Source: Prevotellaceae bacterium | Lineage (GTDB): Bacteria; Bacteroidota; Bacteroidia; Bacteroidales; Bacteroidaceae | Direction of reading: 5' to 3' | Length of the DNA: 20,630 bases | Assembly (NCBI GenBank): GCA_031262265.1 | Contig: JAISIB010000132.1 | Coordinates: 1-20,630, forward strand | Part shown: positions 7,046-15,201 of the stretch, one piece after another | How the letters are laid out: the number at the start of each line of letters is the position of its first letter | How positions within the stretch are numbered: the stretch's first letter is position 1 | The notes under the pieces: generated by a model | Told to the model about the DNA's origin: nothing | The model's input: only the letters and a program-made list of their open reading frames with translations | Database searches by the model: none | Program-made: the position numbers and the translations under genes

Positions 7046-8182
7046 ATGAGAACAAAAAAAGTCTTTGTAAGCGGATGCTACGACATGCTACACAGCGGCC
7101 ACGTGGCCTTTTTCGAAGAAGCCGCACGCTACGGTGATTTATACGTCGGCATCGGATCGGACAAAACCATCTTTGAATTGAAAGCACGCAAGACCGTCAA
7201 TTCTGAAAACGAACGACTCTATATGATACAGGCTCTGAAATCCGTCAAGCAGGCATGGATAAATAACGGTTCGGGGATTCTTGATTTCGAGGAGGACTTG
7301 CGTAAACTGCAACCGGATATTTTCTTTGTGAACACGGACGGACATTCGACCGTCAAGGAAGAACTCTGTCGAAAACTGGGTATCGAATATGTCGTCAGCA
7401 AACGCATTCCGCATGGCAACTTACCCGCTCGTTCCACCACCGCCCTACGTGCCGAATGCCGCATTCCCTATCGCATTGATTTGGCAGGCGGTTGGATTGA
7501 CCAACCATACGTCAACAAATTATTTCCGGGTGCGGTACTCACCATTTGCATTGAGCCGGAGTACGAATTCAACGATCGTAGCGGCATGTCGACAAGTAGT
7601 CGCAAAAAGGCCATAGAGCTATGGCAGACGGACATACCGGAAGGCGATAAGGAGAAACTGGCAAAAACACTTTTCTGTTATGAGAACCCACCGGGAACGG
7701 CTTACGTCAGCGGCTCGCAAGATGCGTTGGGAATCACCATGCCCGGACTTAATCGTTTTTACTACGACAATGGCTATTGGCCGGTGCAGCTGGAAAATAT
7801 CGTGGACGCGGAAATCCTCGCATGGATAGAAGAACGCATTAAATTAGTGCCGCTCTACCCGCGCCACTATGACTATGACGTATTATCCGACACACATATC
7901 ACCGCGATCGATGCCCAAGCTCTGTCCGAAGCGGCTGATCGTTGTTGGCAGGCACTGAAAGCGAAAGACGCCCGAGCCGTCGGACAAGCGATGAGGGATA
8001 GTTTCGAGGCGCAGATCCGTATGTTTCCGCACATGGTATCCGAAGACATTATTAAGCAGATAGATACTTATCGCAACGAAGCGTTGGGATGGAAAATCAG
8101 CGGAGCAGGTGGAGGGGGCTACTTGATCTTGTTTAGCGAAACGCCGTTGAAAAACGCGCTGCAAATAAAGATCCGTCGATAA
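7046..8182 (+). CDS. Cytidylyltransferase / GHMP-kinase-like fusion protein, probable sugar-nucleotide enzyme
   Basis: A 378-residue two-domain protein. Residues 5-130 form a cytidylyltransferase-like domain with the HxGH motif (HSGH, 16-19), GIGSDKTI and RSTTALR. Residues 137-378 look like a shortened GHMP kinase: motif 1 PYRIDLAGGWIDQP (141-154) and motif 3 KISGAGGGGYLILF (350-363) are clear, but the phosphate-binding motif 2 (usually GxGLGSSA) appears only as VSGSQDALGI (221-230). The natural guess is a bifunctional enzyme that phosphorylates a sugar and then transfers CMP (or another NMP), as in nucleotide-heptose or glycerol pathways, but the substrate is not known. The odd motif 2 leaves open that the second half binds rather than phosphorylates. 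The gene stands alone between divergent mce and a strong terminator. Confidence 0.82.
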   Translation: MRTKKVFVSGCYDMLHSGHVAFFEEAARYGDLYVGIGSDKTIFELKARKTVNSENERLYMIQALKSVKQAWINNGSGILDFEEDLRKLQPDIFFVNTDGHSTVKEELCRKLGIEYVVSKRIPHGNLPARSTTALRAECRIPYRIDLAGGWIDQPYVNKLFPGAVLTICIEPEYEFNDRSGMSTSSRKKAIELWQTDIPEGDKEKLAKTLFCYENPPGTAYVSGSQDALGITMPGLNRFYYDNGYWPVQLENIVDAEILAWIEERIKLVPLYPRHYDYDVLSDTHITAIDAQALSEAADRCWQALKAKDARAVGQAMRDSFEAQIRMFPHMVSEDIIKQIDTYRNEALGWKISGAGGGGYLILFSETPLKNALQIKIRR

Positions 8183-8205
8183 GCCCGTAAGATAATAGAA
8201 TAACA

Positions 8206-8241
8206 AAGCTCGTAAGTGGAATATCTTACGAGCTTATTTTT
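8206..8241 (+). terminator. Strong intrinsic terminator between convergent genes
   Basis: AAGCTCGTAAG (8206-8216) and CTTACGAGCTT (8225-8235) form a perfect 11-bp stem with an 8-nt loop, followed by ATTTTT. It ends the plus-strand fusion gene and, with a weaker T-rich tail on the other strand, may also face the converging minus-strand gene. Confidence 0.85.
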
Positions 8242-8250
8242 GCCACATCG

Positions 8251-8982
8251 TCAGAACGGATAACCGACAGCGAAGTGAATGCCCAGATAGTCGCTATATT
8301 TATGCACATTAAAGTAGCCGCTCTTACCGGTATTATAAGGCAAGTGCAACGCGACGCCGCAATCTAATCGCAACACGAGGATGTCCATGTCATAACGAAT
8401 GCCGGCACCGCTACCAAGTGCCGCTTCGTTTAAAAAGTTCTTCCAACTGAATCGTCCGCTTCTAATGCCTTCTCGCTCGCGCAGTAGCCAGACGTTACCG
8501 GCGTCCAGAAAAACGGCACCGTGCAAGTCGCCGATCAGACGAAAACGGTATTCGAGGTTAGCTTCCAGTTTCATATCACCCGTTTGGTCGAGGTAAGCGT
8601 AACGATTGTTCCTCGCCGGCGGATAAGCCCCCGGTCCAATGCTACGTACCGTGAATGCTCGCAAACTATTTGCGCCACCTATATAAAATTGTTCCCTATA
8701 CGGTGCATAGCGCGTACCGCCGTATGCCAATAGTGTACCTGCCAGAAAACGAGTAGCTATGGACTGATTACGATCAATGCCCCACGTATAGCGAAATTCG
8801 CCTATCAACTTTACATATTGTGCTAAATCGGCACCCAGCAGCTGCTTTTCCGCGCCAAAACCTTTACCGAATAATGCGTAAACACCTGACGTCAACAAAC
8901 CCGAGGACGTCACTGATGCTTGCCACCAAAGGTGATTGCGATCTTGTCTACGGCGTGCGGATGCATCGTCGTAGGTGTTCGT
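8251..8982 (-). CDS. 3' portion of the interrupted TamA-like gene (C-terminal barrel)
   Basis: 243 codons, open and in the same frame as the 5' part. The content (FGKGFG, YIGGANSLRAFTVRSIGPG, HGAVFLDAGNVW, SGAGIRYDMDILVLRLDCG) is a well-kept Omp85 barrel end. A GTG at 8911-8913 is the first possible start but has no signal peptide or ribosome site, so separate translation is doubtful. Confidence 0.6.
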   Translation of the reverse strand, partial: TNTYDDASARRRQDRNHLWWQASVTSSGLLTSGVYALFGKGFGAEKQLLGADLAQYVKLIGEFRYTWGIDRNQSIATRFLAGTLLAYGGTRYAPYREQFYIGGANSLRAFTVRSIGPGAYPPARNNRYAYLDQTGDMKLEANLEYRFRLIGDLHGAVFLDAGNVWLLREREGIRSGRFSWKNFLNEAALGSGAGIRYDMDILVLRLDCGVALHLPYNTGKSGYFNVHKYSDYLGIHFAVGYPF

Positions 8983-8991
8983 TTAAGATTA
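8983..8991 (-). other. Tandem in-frame stop codons TAA-TCT-TAA
   Basis: Minus strand codons 528-530 of the TamA-like frame. Restoring TTA (or ATA) and TAT/TAC would give a family-like strand, so two base substitutions, not an indel, explain the break. Confidence 0.85.
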
Positions 8992-10572
8992 AGCCGGAAT
9001 AAATTGGTTTTCCATACTCTTTTGCAGCGCAGGGTTGGTCGCCATGATCTCATCAAACTCGGCCGTGCGGCTTTGCAAGGTGCTAAACGTCAGACTGAAC
9101 GGAGTAATCGTGTGTCGACTGACCCTTGTCCGCTGAATGCCATAGGTCATGCTCCCACCAAACGAGAGCATTTTGAAGAAGCGAGCGCGGTTCAGTTGAT
9201 TCACGTTAAGTGCGAAAGCGGTCGTGGCCGTAAAATCGTAATCCTTCATGCGCCATCCCGGGAAGACTACGAAAGGATACGACAAGCCGGCATCCAAACC
9301 AAACTCCCACGAATTAAATTTCGTATTGCTACTCACCGGCGACTTCGTCTGCCATTCATACGAACCGGTAGCAGTCACCGTGAAAGTTTCGCCGCCTTTG
9401 AACAAATTCTTACGACTAATGGAAAATGTAGCTCCGGGTCCCGCATAGTCGTTACTCTTACTCGTCACGTTAAATTCGAGTCGACTGTCATACGGGAAAT
9501 CAAAGCCGGACGTGACATTCACGTTTAATAAATTGCTTTCCGACACGCTATCGTTTGGCGCAAACTGCATATCCGTGTAACTGAACACACCTAATTCGGC
9601 TAACTTCTGTTGTGTCAACTCTACCAACCGTTGTGAGTAGCGTTGTCCGGTTCGTACGCGCAATTGCCTATATAGTATTTCGGGACGAATAGCCAGCGAA
9701 CGATGATAACGCAGCGTCATATCCTGATATTGTACCGTATGGTCGGGTTGTTCGCCGTCTTTTCCTATCAGATTGAACGTTACTTGACCGATATTCCAGT
9801 TCTTTAATGCATTGGCCGGTATTCCGCTTTGCGGAACAATACGCAAATCTACCTCGCCGCTCACTTGTGTGGTGTCGGCGCGGAACGCAAAAAACTCCGG
9901 CCTAAAATAATAATAGCCTACGTTACGGAAAATGGTACTCAATCGTTGGCGTTCTTCGTCCAAATCAATGACACTGAACTGTACGCCCCTACGCAACGCC
10001 GTGCGCGTACCGCCTCGTTCAATTATTCGCATCATCTCGGGCGTGAATCCACGGTACTCGACAGAATCCAACAGGTAGGGACGATTCAGATCTACGTGGA
10101 ACTGTATCTTAGCTTTTAGCGAATCTCGTTTGTCGGGTAATATATCGTGGGTAACCGCTCCCTGAAAGAAACCGTAATCACGCAAAATATTGGTAGCGGC
10201 TTTTTGGCGCAATTCAGGATTGACGTCTGAGATAAATACCGGCTTTGCGGCCATCCGTTTGAAAATCCATTTGCCCAAACCTTTCTCGGAATGTACGAAT
10301 GCATTATAGATCCATAAGCCGAACGGGAAAGGAATGCGCATGGTCGAACTACCTAACAATGAGTTGTTAGGAGCTTTTGCCAACGCCACCTCTACTTCTT
10401 CCAACGCCAACTCACCCGCCGGAGTTTCCGGATTATTTGTGATGGTCACACTCCTTTGGCCTGTGTACAACACCTGACCTTCCGGCAAATTCTTAGTTGT
10501 CGAACAGGAAAAACACGACATCGTGCACAATAGCACAAGCGCGTAACGCGTATGACGAAGTAGCGAACTCAT
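8989..10572 (-). CDS. 5' portion of the interrupted TamA-like gene (as translated to the first TAA)
   Basis: If the stops are real this is the only translated product: 527 residues with the signal peptide, POTRA-like part and the first strands of the barrel. A barrel lacking its last third, including the conserved terminal strand, is unlikely to insert into the outer membrane. Confidence 0.6.
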   Translation of the reverse strand: MSSLLRHTRYALVLLCTMSCFSCSTTKNLPEGQVLYTGQRSVTITNNPETPAGELALEEVEVALAKAPNNSLLGSSTMRIPFPFGLWIYNAFVHSEKGLGKWIFKRMAAKPVFISDVNPELRQKAATNILRDYGFFQGAVTHDILPDKRDSLKAKIQFHVDLNRPYLLDSVEYRGFTPEMMRIIERGGTRTALRRGVQFSVIDLDEERQRLSTIFRNVGYYYFRPEFFAFRADTTQVSGEVDLRIVPQSGIPANALKNWNIGQVTFNLIGKDGEQPDHTVQYQDMTLRYHRSLAIRPEILYRQLRVRTGQRYSQRLVELTQQKLAELGVFSYTDMQFAPNDSVSESNLLNVNVTSGFDFPYDSRLEFNVTSKSNDYAGPGATFSISRKNLFKGGETFTVTATGSYEWQTKSPVSSNTKFNSWEFGLDAGLSYPFVVFPGWRMKDYDFTATTAFALNVNQLNRARFFKMLSFGGSMTYGIQRTRVSRHTITPFSLTFSTLQSRTAEFDEIMATNPALQKSMENQFIPA

Positions 10573-10583
10573 TTTTGACGGTT

Positions 10584-10591
10584 CAAAAGTA
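10584..10591 (-). promoter_or_regulatory. -7 promoter element for the TamA-like gene
   Basis: The minus strand reads TACTTTTG (TAnnTTTG). It lies only 12 bp before the start codon, so the leader would be very short. No clear -33 element. Confidence 0.4.
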
Positions 10592-10643
10592 CAAAATCTC
10601 TCTGCATGTGAGTTTTTTCCGCGTAACTTTTTAAAAAAACAAG

Positions 10644-10651
10644 TATATTTG
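10644..10651 (+). promoter_or_regulatory. -7 promoter element for the PIF1-like helicase
   Basis: TATATTTG matches TAnnTTTG and predicts a leader of about 22 nt before the ATG at 10678. It is divergent from the TamA-like promoter 53 bp away, so the two genes share a compact divergent control region. Confidence 0.5.
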
Positions 10652-10677
10652 CCGTAAGAACAGACTTCATCAGCAGC

Positions 10678-12528
10678 ATGCAAAGCAATCCGCAACTCGA
10701 ACAAGCGTGGCAATGCGTCGAATACACCGATAAAAATATTTTTTTAACGGGCAAAGCCGGCACGGGAAAGACCACTTTCTTAAAAGATTTGGAACGGCGA
10801 ACATCCAAACGGATGATTATTGCCGCACCGACCGGTATCGCGGCCATTAACGCCGGCGGTGTGACACTACATTCCTTCTTTCAATTGGCACTCGCGCCGT
10901 ATATTCCCAATACCCAATCGACAAAAGCCACCAGCCGATACAAATTCAGCAAACAAAAGGTTCGACTCATACGCACGTTGGAGCTACTCGTCATAGACGA
11001 GATTAGTATGGTACGCGCCGACGTATTGGATGCCGTCGACGAAGTATTGCGTCGCCATCGCCGTAGCACGCGCCCGTTCGGAGGCATTCAGTTGCTACTC
11101 ATAGGTGATTTGCAGCAATTGGCTCCCGTTACGAAAGACGACGAATGGGCTTTGCTCGGACGATACTACCCCACCCCTTTTTTCTTTGATAGTAAAGCTT
11201 TGCAAGCGACCGAGCTTGTCACGATCCGATTGGAAGCTGTCTATCGACAAAGCGACCCACTCTTTCTGCAATTGCTCAATCAAATACGAGCAGGCGAAGC
11301 CGATCAGGAAGTATTGCGCCGACTAAATGAGCGATACATACCCGGATTCCGGCCGCCCGAACACGTAAAATACATTCGCCTAACCACGCATAACCGGACG
11401 GCCAATCGTATTAATCAGGACGCACTGGATGCATTGCCCGGCAAGCCTTGTTCGTTCAAGGCGATAGTTAAAGGAGATTTTCCGGAGACTTCGTTCCCCA
11501 CGGAGGTGGAGTTGATATTAAAAGAAGGAGCGCAGGTTATGTTCATAAAAAACGACCCAAATAGCGATGAGGACGGGAATAAACGATACTACAACGGGAA
11601 ATTGGGGACGGTGACACAGGTATATGCGAACGGCTCCATTTGGGTGCGCGGGAACAACGACGGGAAAGAATGTATCGTCGTTCCCGAGACGTGGGAGAAC
11701 TGCCAATATACGCTGGACGAACAGACTAATGAAGTAAAGACAAAGGTGGAAGGAACTTTCGTACAGTACCCGTTACGATTAGCATGGGCGATCACCATAC
11801 ATAAAAGTCAGGGGTTGACCTTTGATCATGCCATAATCGACGCCAATGCTTCGTTCGCGCACGGACAAGTATATGTTGCGCTCAGCAGATGCCGCACTCT
11901 GGAAGGCATCGTACTCGAAACGCCGCTTAGCCGGCACTCGTTAATCTACGATGCGGCAGTCAACGAATTTTGTCGGGAAGCGGAGCATGCAATTCCGACC
12001 ATGCAACGCATGGATGCGTTGACGAACGAATATTATTTCAAGTTGTTAAACGAACTATTTGATTTTAGCGAGATAGAACATAGTCTGACGGATTATCTTT
12101 CACTCTTGGAAAACCATTTTTCCAAGTCTCATCCCGTATTGACAGGGCTTTTCAGGTTGGCTTACGAACCGTTTCGCACCGAAATCACCGAAGTATCGAC
12201 TAAGTTTCAGCGACAATATACCGCTTGGAAGCAACAGCTCGGCACACAATTCACCACAGAACCTGTCGTACAACAACGCATCATAGCCGGCGCCGGTTAT
12301 TTCCAAAAGAAAATGGCCGAAATATTTTGCGACGTTATCCGCAAACCGTGTCCTGCCACGACCAAAAACAAAGAACTGAAAGCGCGAGTGAAAGAGGCGC
12401 ATGAGCAATTTTACGAATTACTTCAACAAAAACTGCATTTGCTGAATCACGTCGCCAACGAAGGCTTCTCCGTAGCCGATTATCAAAGGCAAAAATCAAA
12501 AGGTAGGAATGAACGAGTCGGACGATAG
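10678..12528 (+). CDS. PIF1-like superfamily 1B DNA helicase
   Basis: A 616-residue ATP-driven 5'-3' helicase of the PIF1/RecD-like group. Seen in order: Walker A GKAGTGKTT (25-33), motif Ia APTGIAAINAGG (50-61), Walker B VIDEIS (105-110), motif III GDLQQLAPV (143-151), the SH3-like insert around residues 270-345 with VMFIKNDP and YNGKLGTV, motif V HKSQGLTFDHAIID (from 375), and motif VI YVALSRC (399-405). The region after about 440 is helical and family-specific. The tail (QRQKSKGRNERVGR) is short and basic; several relatives carry a longer C-terminal extension, so this one may be slightly short. Expected to act in the cytoplasm on forks, R-loops or G-quadruplex DNA, by family knowledge only. 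Confidence 0.9.
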   Translation: MQSNPQLEQAWQCVEYTDKNIFLTGKAGTGKTTFLKDLERRTSKRMIIAAPTGIAAINAGGVTLHSFFQLALAPYIPNTQSTKATSRYKFSKQKVRLIRTLELLVIDEISMVRADVLDAVDEVLRRHRRSTRPFGGIQLLLIGDLQQLAPVTKDDEWALLGRYYPTPFFFDSKALQATELVTIRLEAVYRQSDPLFLQLLNQIRAGEADQEVLRRLNERYIPGFRPPEHVKYIRLTTHNRTANRINQDALDALPGKPCSFKAIVKGDFPETSFPTEVELILKEGAQVMFIKNDPNSDEDGNKRYYNGKLGTVTQVYANGSIWVRGNNDGKECIVVPETWENCQYTLDEQTNEVKTKVEGTFVQYPLRLAWAITIHKSQGLTFDHAIIDANASFAHGQVYVALSRCRTLEGIVLETPLSRHSLIYDAAVNEFCREAEHAIPTMQRMDALTNEYYFKLLNELFDFSEIEHSLTDYLSLLENHFSKSHPVLTGLFRLAYEPFRTEITEVSTKFQRQYTAWKQQLGTQFTTEPVVQQRIIAGAGYFQKKMAEIFCDVIRKPCPATTKNKELKARVKEAHEQFYELLQQKLHLLNHVANEGFSVADYQRQKSKGRNERVGR

Positions 12529-12616
12529 GATTTCCCGTGAAGTTCCGCGTATGTTAGGATATTATGCGCGTCAGTTATTGCAATATCTCACCCTGAGAAT
12601 TCACTTTCTTCGTTAG
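12509..12616 (+). CDS. Possible small ORF (35 residues) overlapping the helicase end
   Basis: ATG at 12509-12511 to TAG at 12614-12616, overlapping the last 20 bases of the helicase in another frame. It has an unusually good ribosome site for this genome, AGGTAGGA, directly before the ATG. The product is basic and partly amphipathic (MLGYYARQLLQYLTLRIHFL in its second half). Not recognised; it may be chance or a coupled small protein. Confidence 0.3.
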   Translation: MNESDDRISREVPRMLGYYARQLLQYLTLRIHFLR

Positions 12617-12620
12617 ATAT

Positions 12621-13166
12621 TTACTCTCCGACAAAGCGGCTATCCCTCCATCGGTAAGAAATCGTCTGCTTCTCCGGATTTGCTTCGGGAATATACTGCG
12701 TACAAAGGATTTCATCGTCATCTTTCGACAATGCCAACTCAACGAAAGTCAGACGATCGCCGGTCGGCGGGATTTGGAAGTATCGATCGGTAGGTAGCGG
12801 CTCCCAATCGGTCGTATAAAAGCGTATATGGCTATCGCAAAGCGGCGCACACGCCGTAGTCACCACACATATTATCCGCACGCTATCGGCAGGCAATACT
12901 TTCATCGTCCATGTGCTCTGCGCAGAAGTGGCTACGCGAATGTAGTTATCCGTGCGATCCGTCATCTCTACTTCTTCGTTAAACACATTCTTAACGACGG
13001 CTTTCATCCGACTATCCAAGAAATCCATGAAATCCGCTCGATTGGTTGACGTCAATAGGGGAAGTAACGAATCAGGTGCCGCCAGAAACAAACTTTGTGC
13101 AGTCTGTGCACAAAGTCCGTTCATCGCTGACAAACATAGAATGAAACCTATTAAAAGTTTCTTCAT
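12621..13166 (-). CDS. Exported DUF3256-like protein of unknown function
   Basis: A 181-residue protein with a signal peptide (cut after about residue 20, GLCA-QT). The mature part (SLFLAAPDSLLPLLTSTNRADFMDFLDSR..., TACAPLCDSHIRFYTTDWEPLP) has the look of the Bacteroidetes family DUF3256, including the paired cysteines in CAPLC; I recognise it by memory, not by a search. Likely periplasmic or surface located. Strong ribosome site GGAGGAG about 13 nt upstream, inside the end of the upstream metallopeptidase; the gap is only 3 nt, so the two are co-translated. Last gene of the fur-purA group. No terminator was recognised between it and the converging helicase. Confidence 0.8.
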   Translation of the reverse strand: MKKLLIGFILCLSAMNGLCAQTAQSLFLAAPDSLLPLLTSTNRADFMDFLDSRMKAVVKNVFNEEVEMTDRTDNYIRVATSAQSTWTMKVLPADSVRIICVVTTACAPLCDSHIRFYTTDWEPLPTDRYFQIPPTGDRLTFVELALSKDDDEILCTQYIPEANPEKQTISYRWRDSRFVGE

Positions 13167-13169
13167 CGG

Positions 13170-13856
13170 TCAGTCTCTCCTCCCCATAAATATGAGAATA
13201 TAGTAAACTAACGTTGCCAAAGAGCCGAGTGCGGCCACGACGTAGGTATATGCTGCCGCCCGCAAAGCATCTTCTGCTTGCGCGTGGTTATAGGAATTGG
13301 TAATGCCCGAACGACTTAACCATACCAAAGCCCGTTGGCTGGCGTTGATTTCTACCGGCAGCGTAATGATACTGAAAAGCGTAGTGAAAGCAAAGAGGAT
13401 AATTCCAAAAAGAAGCAATTGCGGGAATGTATTCAACATCAAAATGCCACCAAGCAATACCCATGTCAGAATACTTGACGAGAATTGCACGACAGGCACC
13501 AATTTGCTGCGCATCGTAAGCGGCGCGTAGGCTCGCGCGTGCTGAACGGCGTGTCCACATTCGTGGGCTGCCACCGCCGCCGCCATGACGCTATTCCCTC
13601 TAAACACCCCCTCGCTCAGATTCACCGTTTTGTTCGTCGGATTATAGTGGTCTGTCAGCTGACCCGACACGCAAGTAACCTGCACGTCGTATATTCCGTT
13701 GTCACGCAGCATTTTCTCTGCGATTTCTTTACCCGTTAAACCGCCGGAGATACCTATCTTAGAGTACTTTTTGAACTTGTTATTCAGATTCGCTTGTACC
13801 AAATAACTAATAAGAGCGACTCCGATAAAAATAATCCAAGGGGAAGTGAAAGCCAT
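13170..13856 (-). CDS. Membrane-bound zinc metallopeptidase (YugP-like, Zn_peptidase_2 type)
   Basis: A 228-residue membrane protein. Seen: an N-terminal membrane segment (about 6-22), the zinc site AAHECGHAVQHA with HExxH = His98, Glu99, His102, and two or more hydrophobic segments after it (about 123-160 and 205-222), the layout of the YugP family. QLTDHYNPTNKTVNLSEGVF (66-85) is the usual family strand before the active site. Substrate unknown. 21 nt behind the fucosidase gene and 3 nt before the DUF3256-like gene, so probably on the same transcript. Start: ATG at 13854-13856. Confidence 0.9.
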   Translation of the reverse strand: MAFTSPWIIFIGVALISYLVQANLNNKFKKYSKIGISGGLTGKEIAEKMLRDNGIYDVQVTCVSGQLTDHYNPTNKTVNLSEGVFRGNSVMAAAVAAHECGHAVQHARAYAPLTMRSKLVPVVQFSSSILTWVLLGGILMLNTFPQLLLFGIILFAFTTLFSIITLPVEINASQRALVWLSRSGITNSYNHAQAEDALRAAAYTYVVAALGSLATLVYYILIFMGRRD

Positions 13857-13877
13857 AAATAATCAAAGTTTAATAAG

Positions 13878-15182
13878 TTAATGCGTCAGTTCGATAATCG
13901 TGTCTATTTCATCCAACGTCGCAGGCAAAGTCAGTATAACGCCTTCTTTCGTTTGGGTGAAACGCACCGCCGTTCCATCAGCAAACGAAGCGGCTTTCTT
14001 TATCTTAGATATACCCGGCAAGAAGAGCGTTTTGTCTTCGCACGAAAGTATATGTACATACGTTTTATTGCCTTTCTGCATCGTTACGCCCCATTCGTGC
14101 GGAGCCACGCTACCTGCGCGCGTACCGTAAATAGTTTCTCCGTTAGCTTTCATCCATTCACCCACTTCTTTCATGAGTGAGATGGAACGATCGGGAAGCG
14201 TACCGTCGGGACGAGGACCTATGTTCAGCAACAGATTGGCATTTTTGCCGGCCGCCTTAATGAGCAAATGCAACGTTTCCTTTTTGGTCTTGTATCTGAA
14301 ATCATCGATTTTATATCCCCAAGCCGTGTTCATCGTCTCACACGTCTCCAAAGGTAAACGATCGCTTACGCCCTGTCCTTCGGAATATCCGCCGTGATTC
14401 TCCCCGGGTAAGTCGCGCTCAAATACTTGAATGTCTTCGCCATCCAGCGGCATGCCGTGATGATTATTAGCTACCAAACAGGACGGTTGCAACGTATGTA
14501 TTAATGAGTACAAACCCGCATATCCCCAGTCGAAACCCGCGCGTTGATCCCAGTTACCGTCGAACCAAATCGCGCCGATAGGGCCGTAGTTCGTTAGCAG
14601 TTCGGTAAGTTGATTTTTCATGAACTGGTAATACGCCGCCCAATTCCCTTGCGGATTAGGACGTCCGCTGCGTCGGCCGGATCTGGCCGTACCCCACGGA
14701 TAGTCTTCGCGCGACCAATCAGCCAGTGAGTAATAGAAATGCAACTTAATGCCGTGCTTCTGACAAGCGTCTGCCAATTCTTTTAGAATATCACGTTTGA
14801 ATGGCGTCGCCGTCATTATGTTGAAATCCGAGTATTTCGTGTCAAACATCGAGAAACCATCGTGATGCCGGCTCGTAATACAAATATATTTCGCACCCGA
14901 TGCTGCTATTTCCGAAACCCATTCGTCGGCGTTGAAACGCGACGGATAAAACCCGCCGGCCAGTTGCGCATATTCTTTATAGTTCAAATTATTAATATTC
15001 ATCGTCCATTCACCGGTAGCAAGCATTGCGTAAATTCCCCAATGAATGAAAATACCAAATTTCCGGTCTTGAAATTCCGAACGGGCTTTCATAATGGCTT
15101 CCGTCGGGCGATAAGCGGATTGTGCGAGTATACCGGATGCAAAAGCTACCAGTAAACAGAGCGTAAATAACTTTGTTTTCAT
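13878..15182 (-). CDS. Exported GH29 alpha-L-fucosidase
   Basis: A 434-residue glycoside hydrolase with a signal peptide (1-20, ILA-QS). It should release alpha-linked L-fucose from host or dietary glycans in the periplasm. Seen: FGIFIHWGIYAM near the N-terminus, SRHHDGFSMFDTKYSDFN (104-121), GAIWFDGNW with the likely nucleophile Asp208, VANNHHG, and FERDLPGENHG with Glu255 a candidate acid/base by analogy with subfamily B enzymes, then LLLNIGPRPDGTLP. The acid/base call is inference. The ATG at 15180-15182 is chosen because it starts the signal peptide; an upstream alternative adds 12 residues. 19 nt after purA and without a SusCD pair or other glycan genes next to it, which is unusual. Confidence 0.92.
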   Translation of the reverse strand: MKTKLFTLCLLVAFASGILAQSAYRPTEAIMKARSEFQDRKFGIFIHWGIYAMLATGEWTMNINNLNYKEYAQLAGGFYPSRFNADEWVSEIAASGAKYICITSRHHDGFSMFDTKYSDFNIMTATPFKRDILKELADACQKHGIKLHFYYSLADWSREDYPWGTARSGRRSGRPNPQGNWAAYYQFMKNQLTELLTNYGPIGAIWFDGNWDQRAGFDWGYAGLYSLIHTLQPSCLVANNHHGMPLDGEDIQVFERDLPGENHGGYSEGQGVSDRLPLETCETMNTAWGYKIDDFRYKTKKETLHLLIKAAGKNANLLLNIGPRPDGTLPDRSISLMKEVGEWMKANGETIYGTRAGSVAPHEWGVTMQKGNKTYVHILSCEDKTLFLPGISKIKKAASFADGTAVRFTQTKEGVILTLPATLDEIDTIIELTH

Positions 15183-15201
15183 GACAATAGAGTGTTTCGT
15201 T

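Larger units (their letters stand above)
8251..10572 (-). pseudogene. Omp85/TamA-like outer-membrane assembly lipoprotein gene, interrupted by two in-frame stops
   Basis: Read through, the frame is 773 codons, the usual size for this Bacteroidales family. Seen: a signal peptide with a likely lipidated Cys20 or Cys23 followed by STTKNLPEG, a long POTRA-like region (about 60-380), and an Omp85 beta-barrel (about 395-773) with IGGANSLRAF and ending in HFAVGYPF with a terminal Phe. Codons 528 and 530 are both TAA, with TCT between. Frame is kept on both sides: before them ...NQFIPA, after them TNTYDDASARRRQ, matching the expected barrel strand FIPAxSYTxTYD, so the stops replace one hydrophobic residue and one tyrosine. 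No other lesion is seen in the 243 codons that follow. The start at 10570-10572 precedes the signal peptide. Either a recent pseudogene, a base-calling artefact, or a case of readthrough. Confidence 0.8.

Noticed and set aside
8913..8989. Frameshift as the cause of the TamA-like gene break
   Set aside because: The distance between the two halves is a multiple of three and the frame reads continuously apart from two TAA codons, so substitutions explain it.
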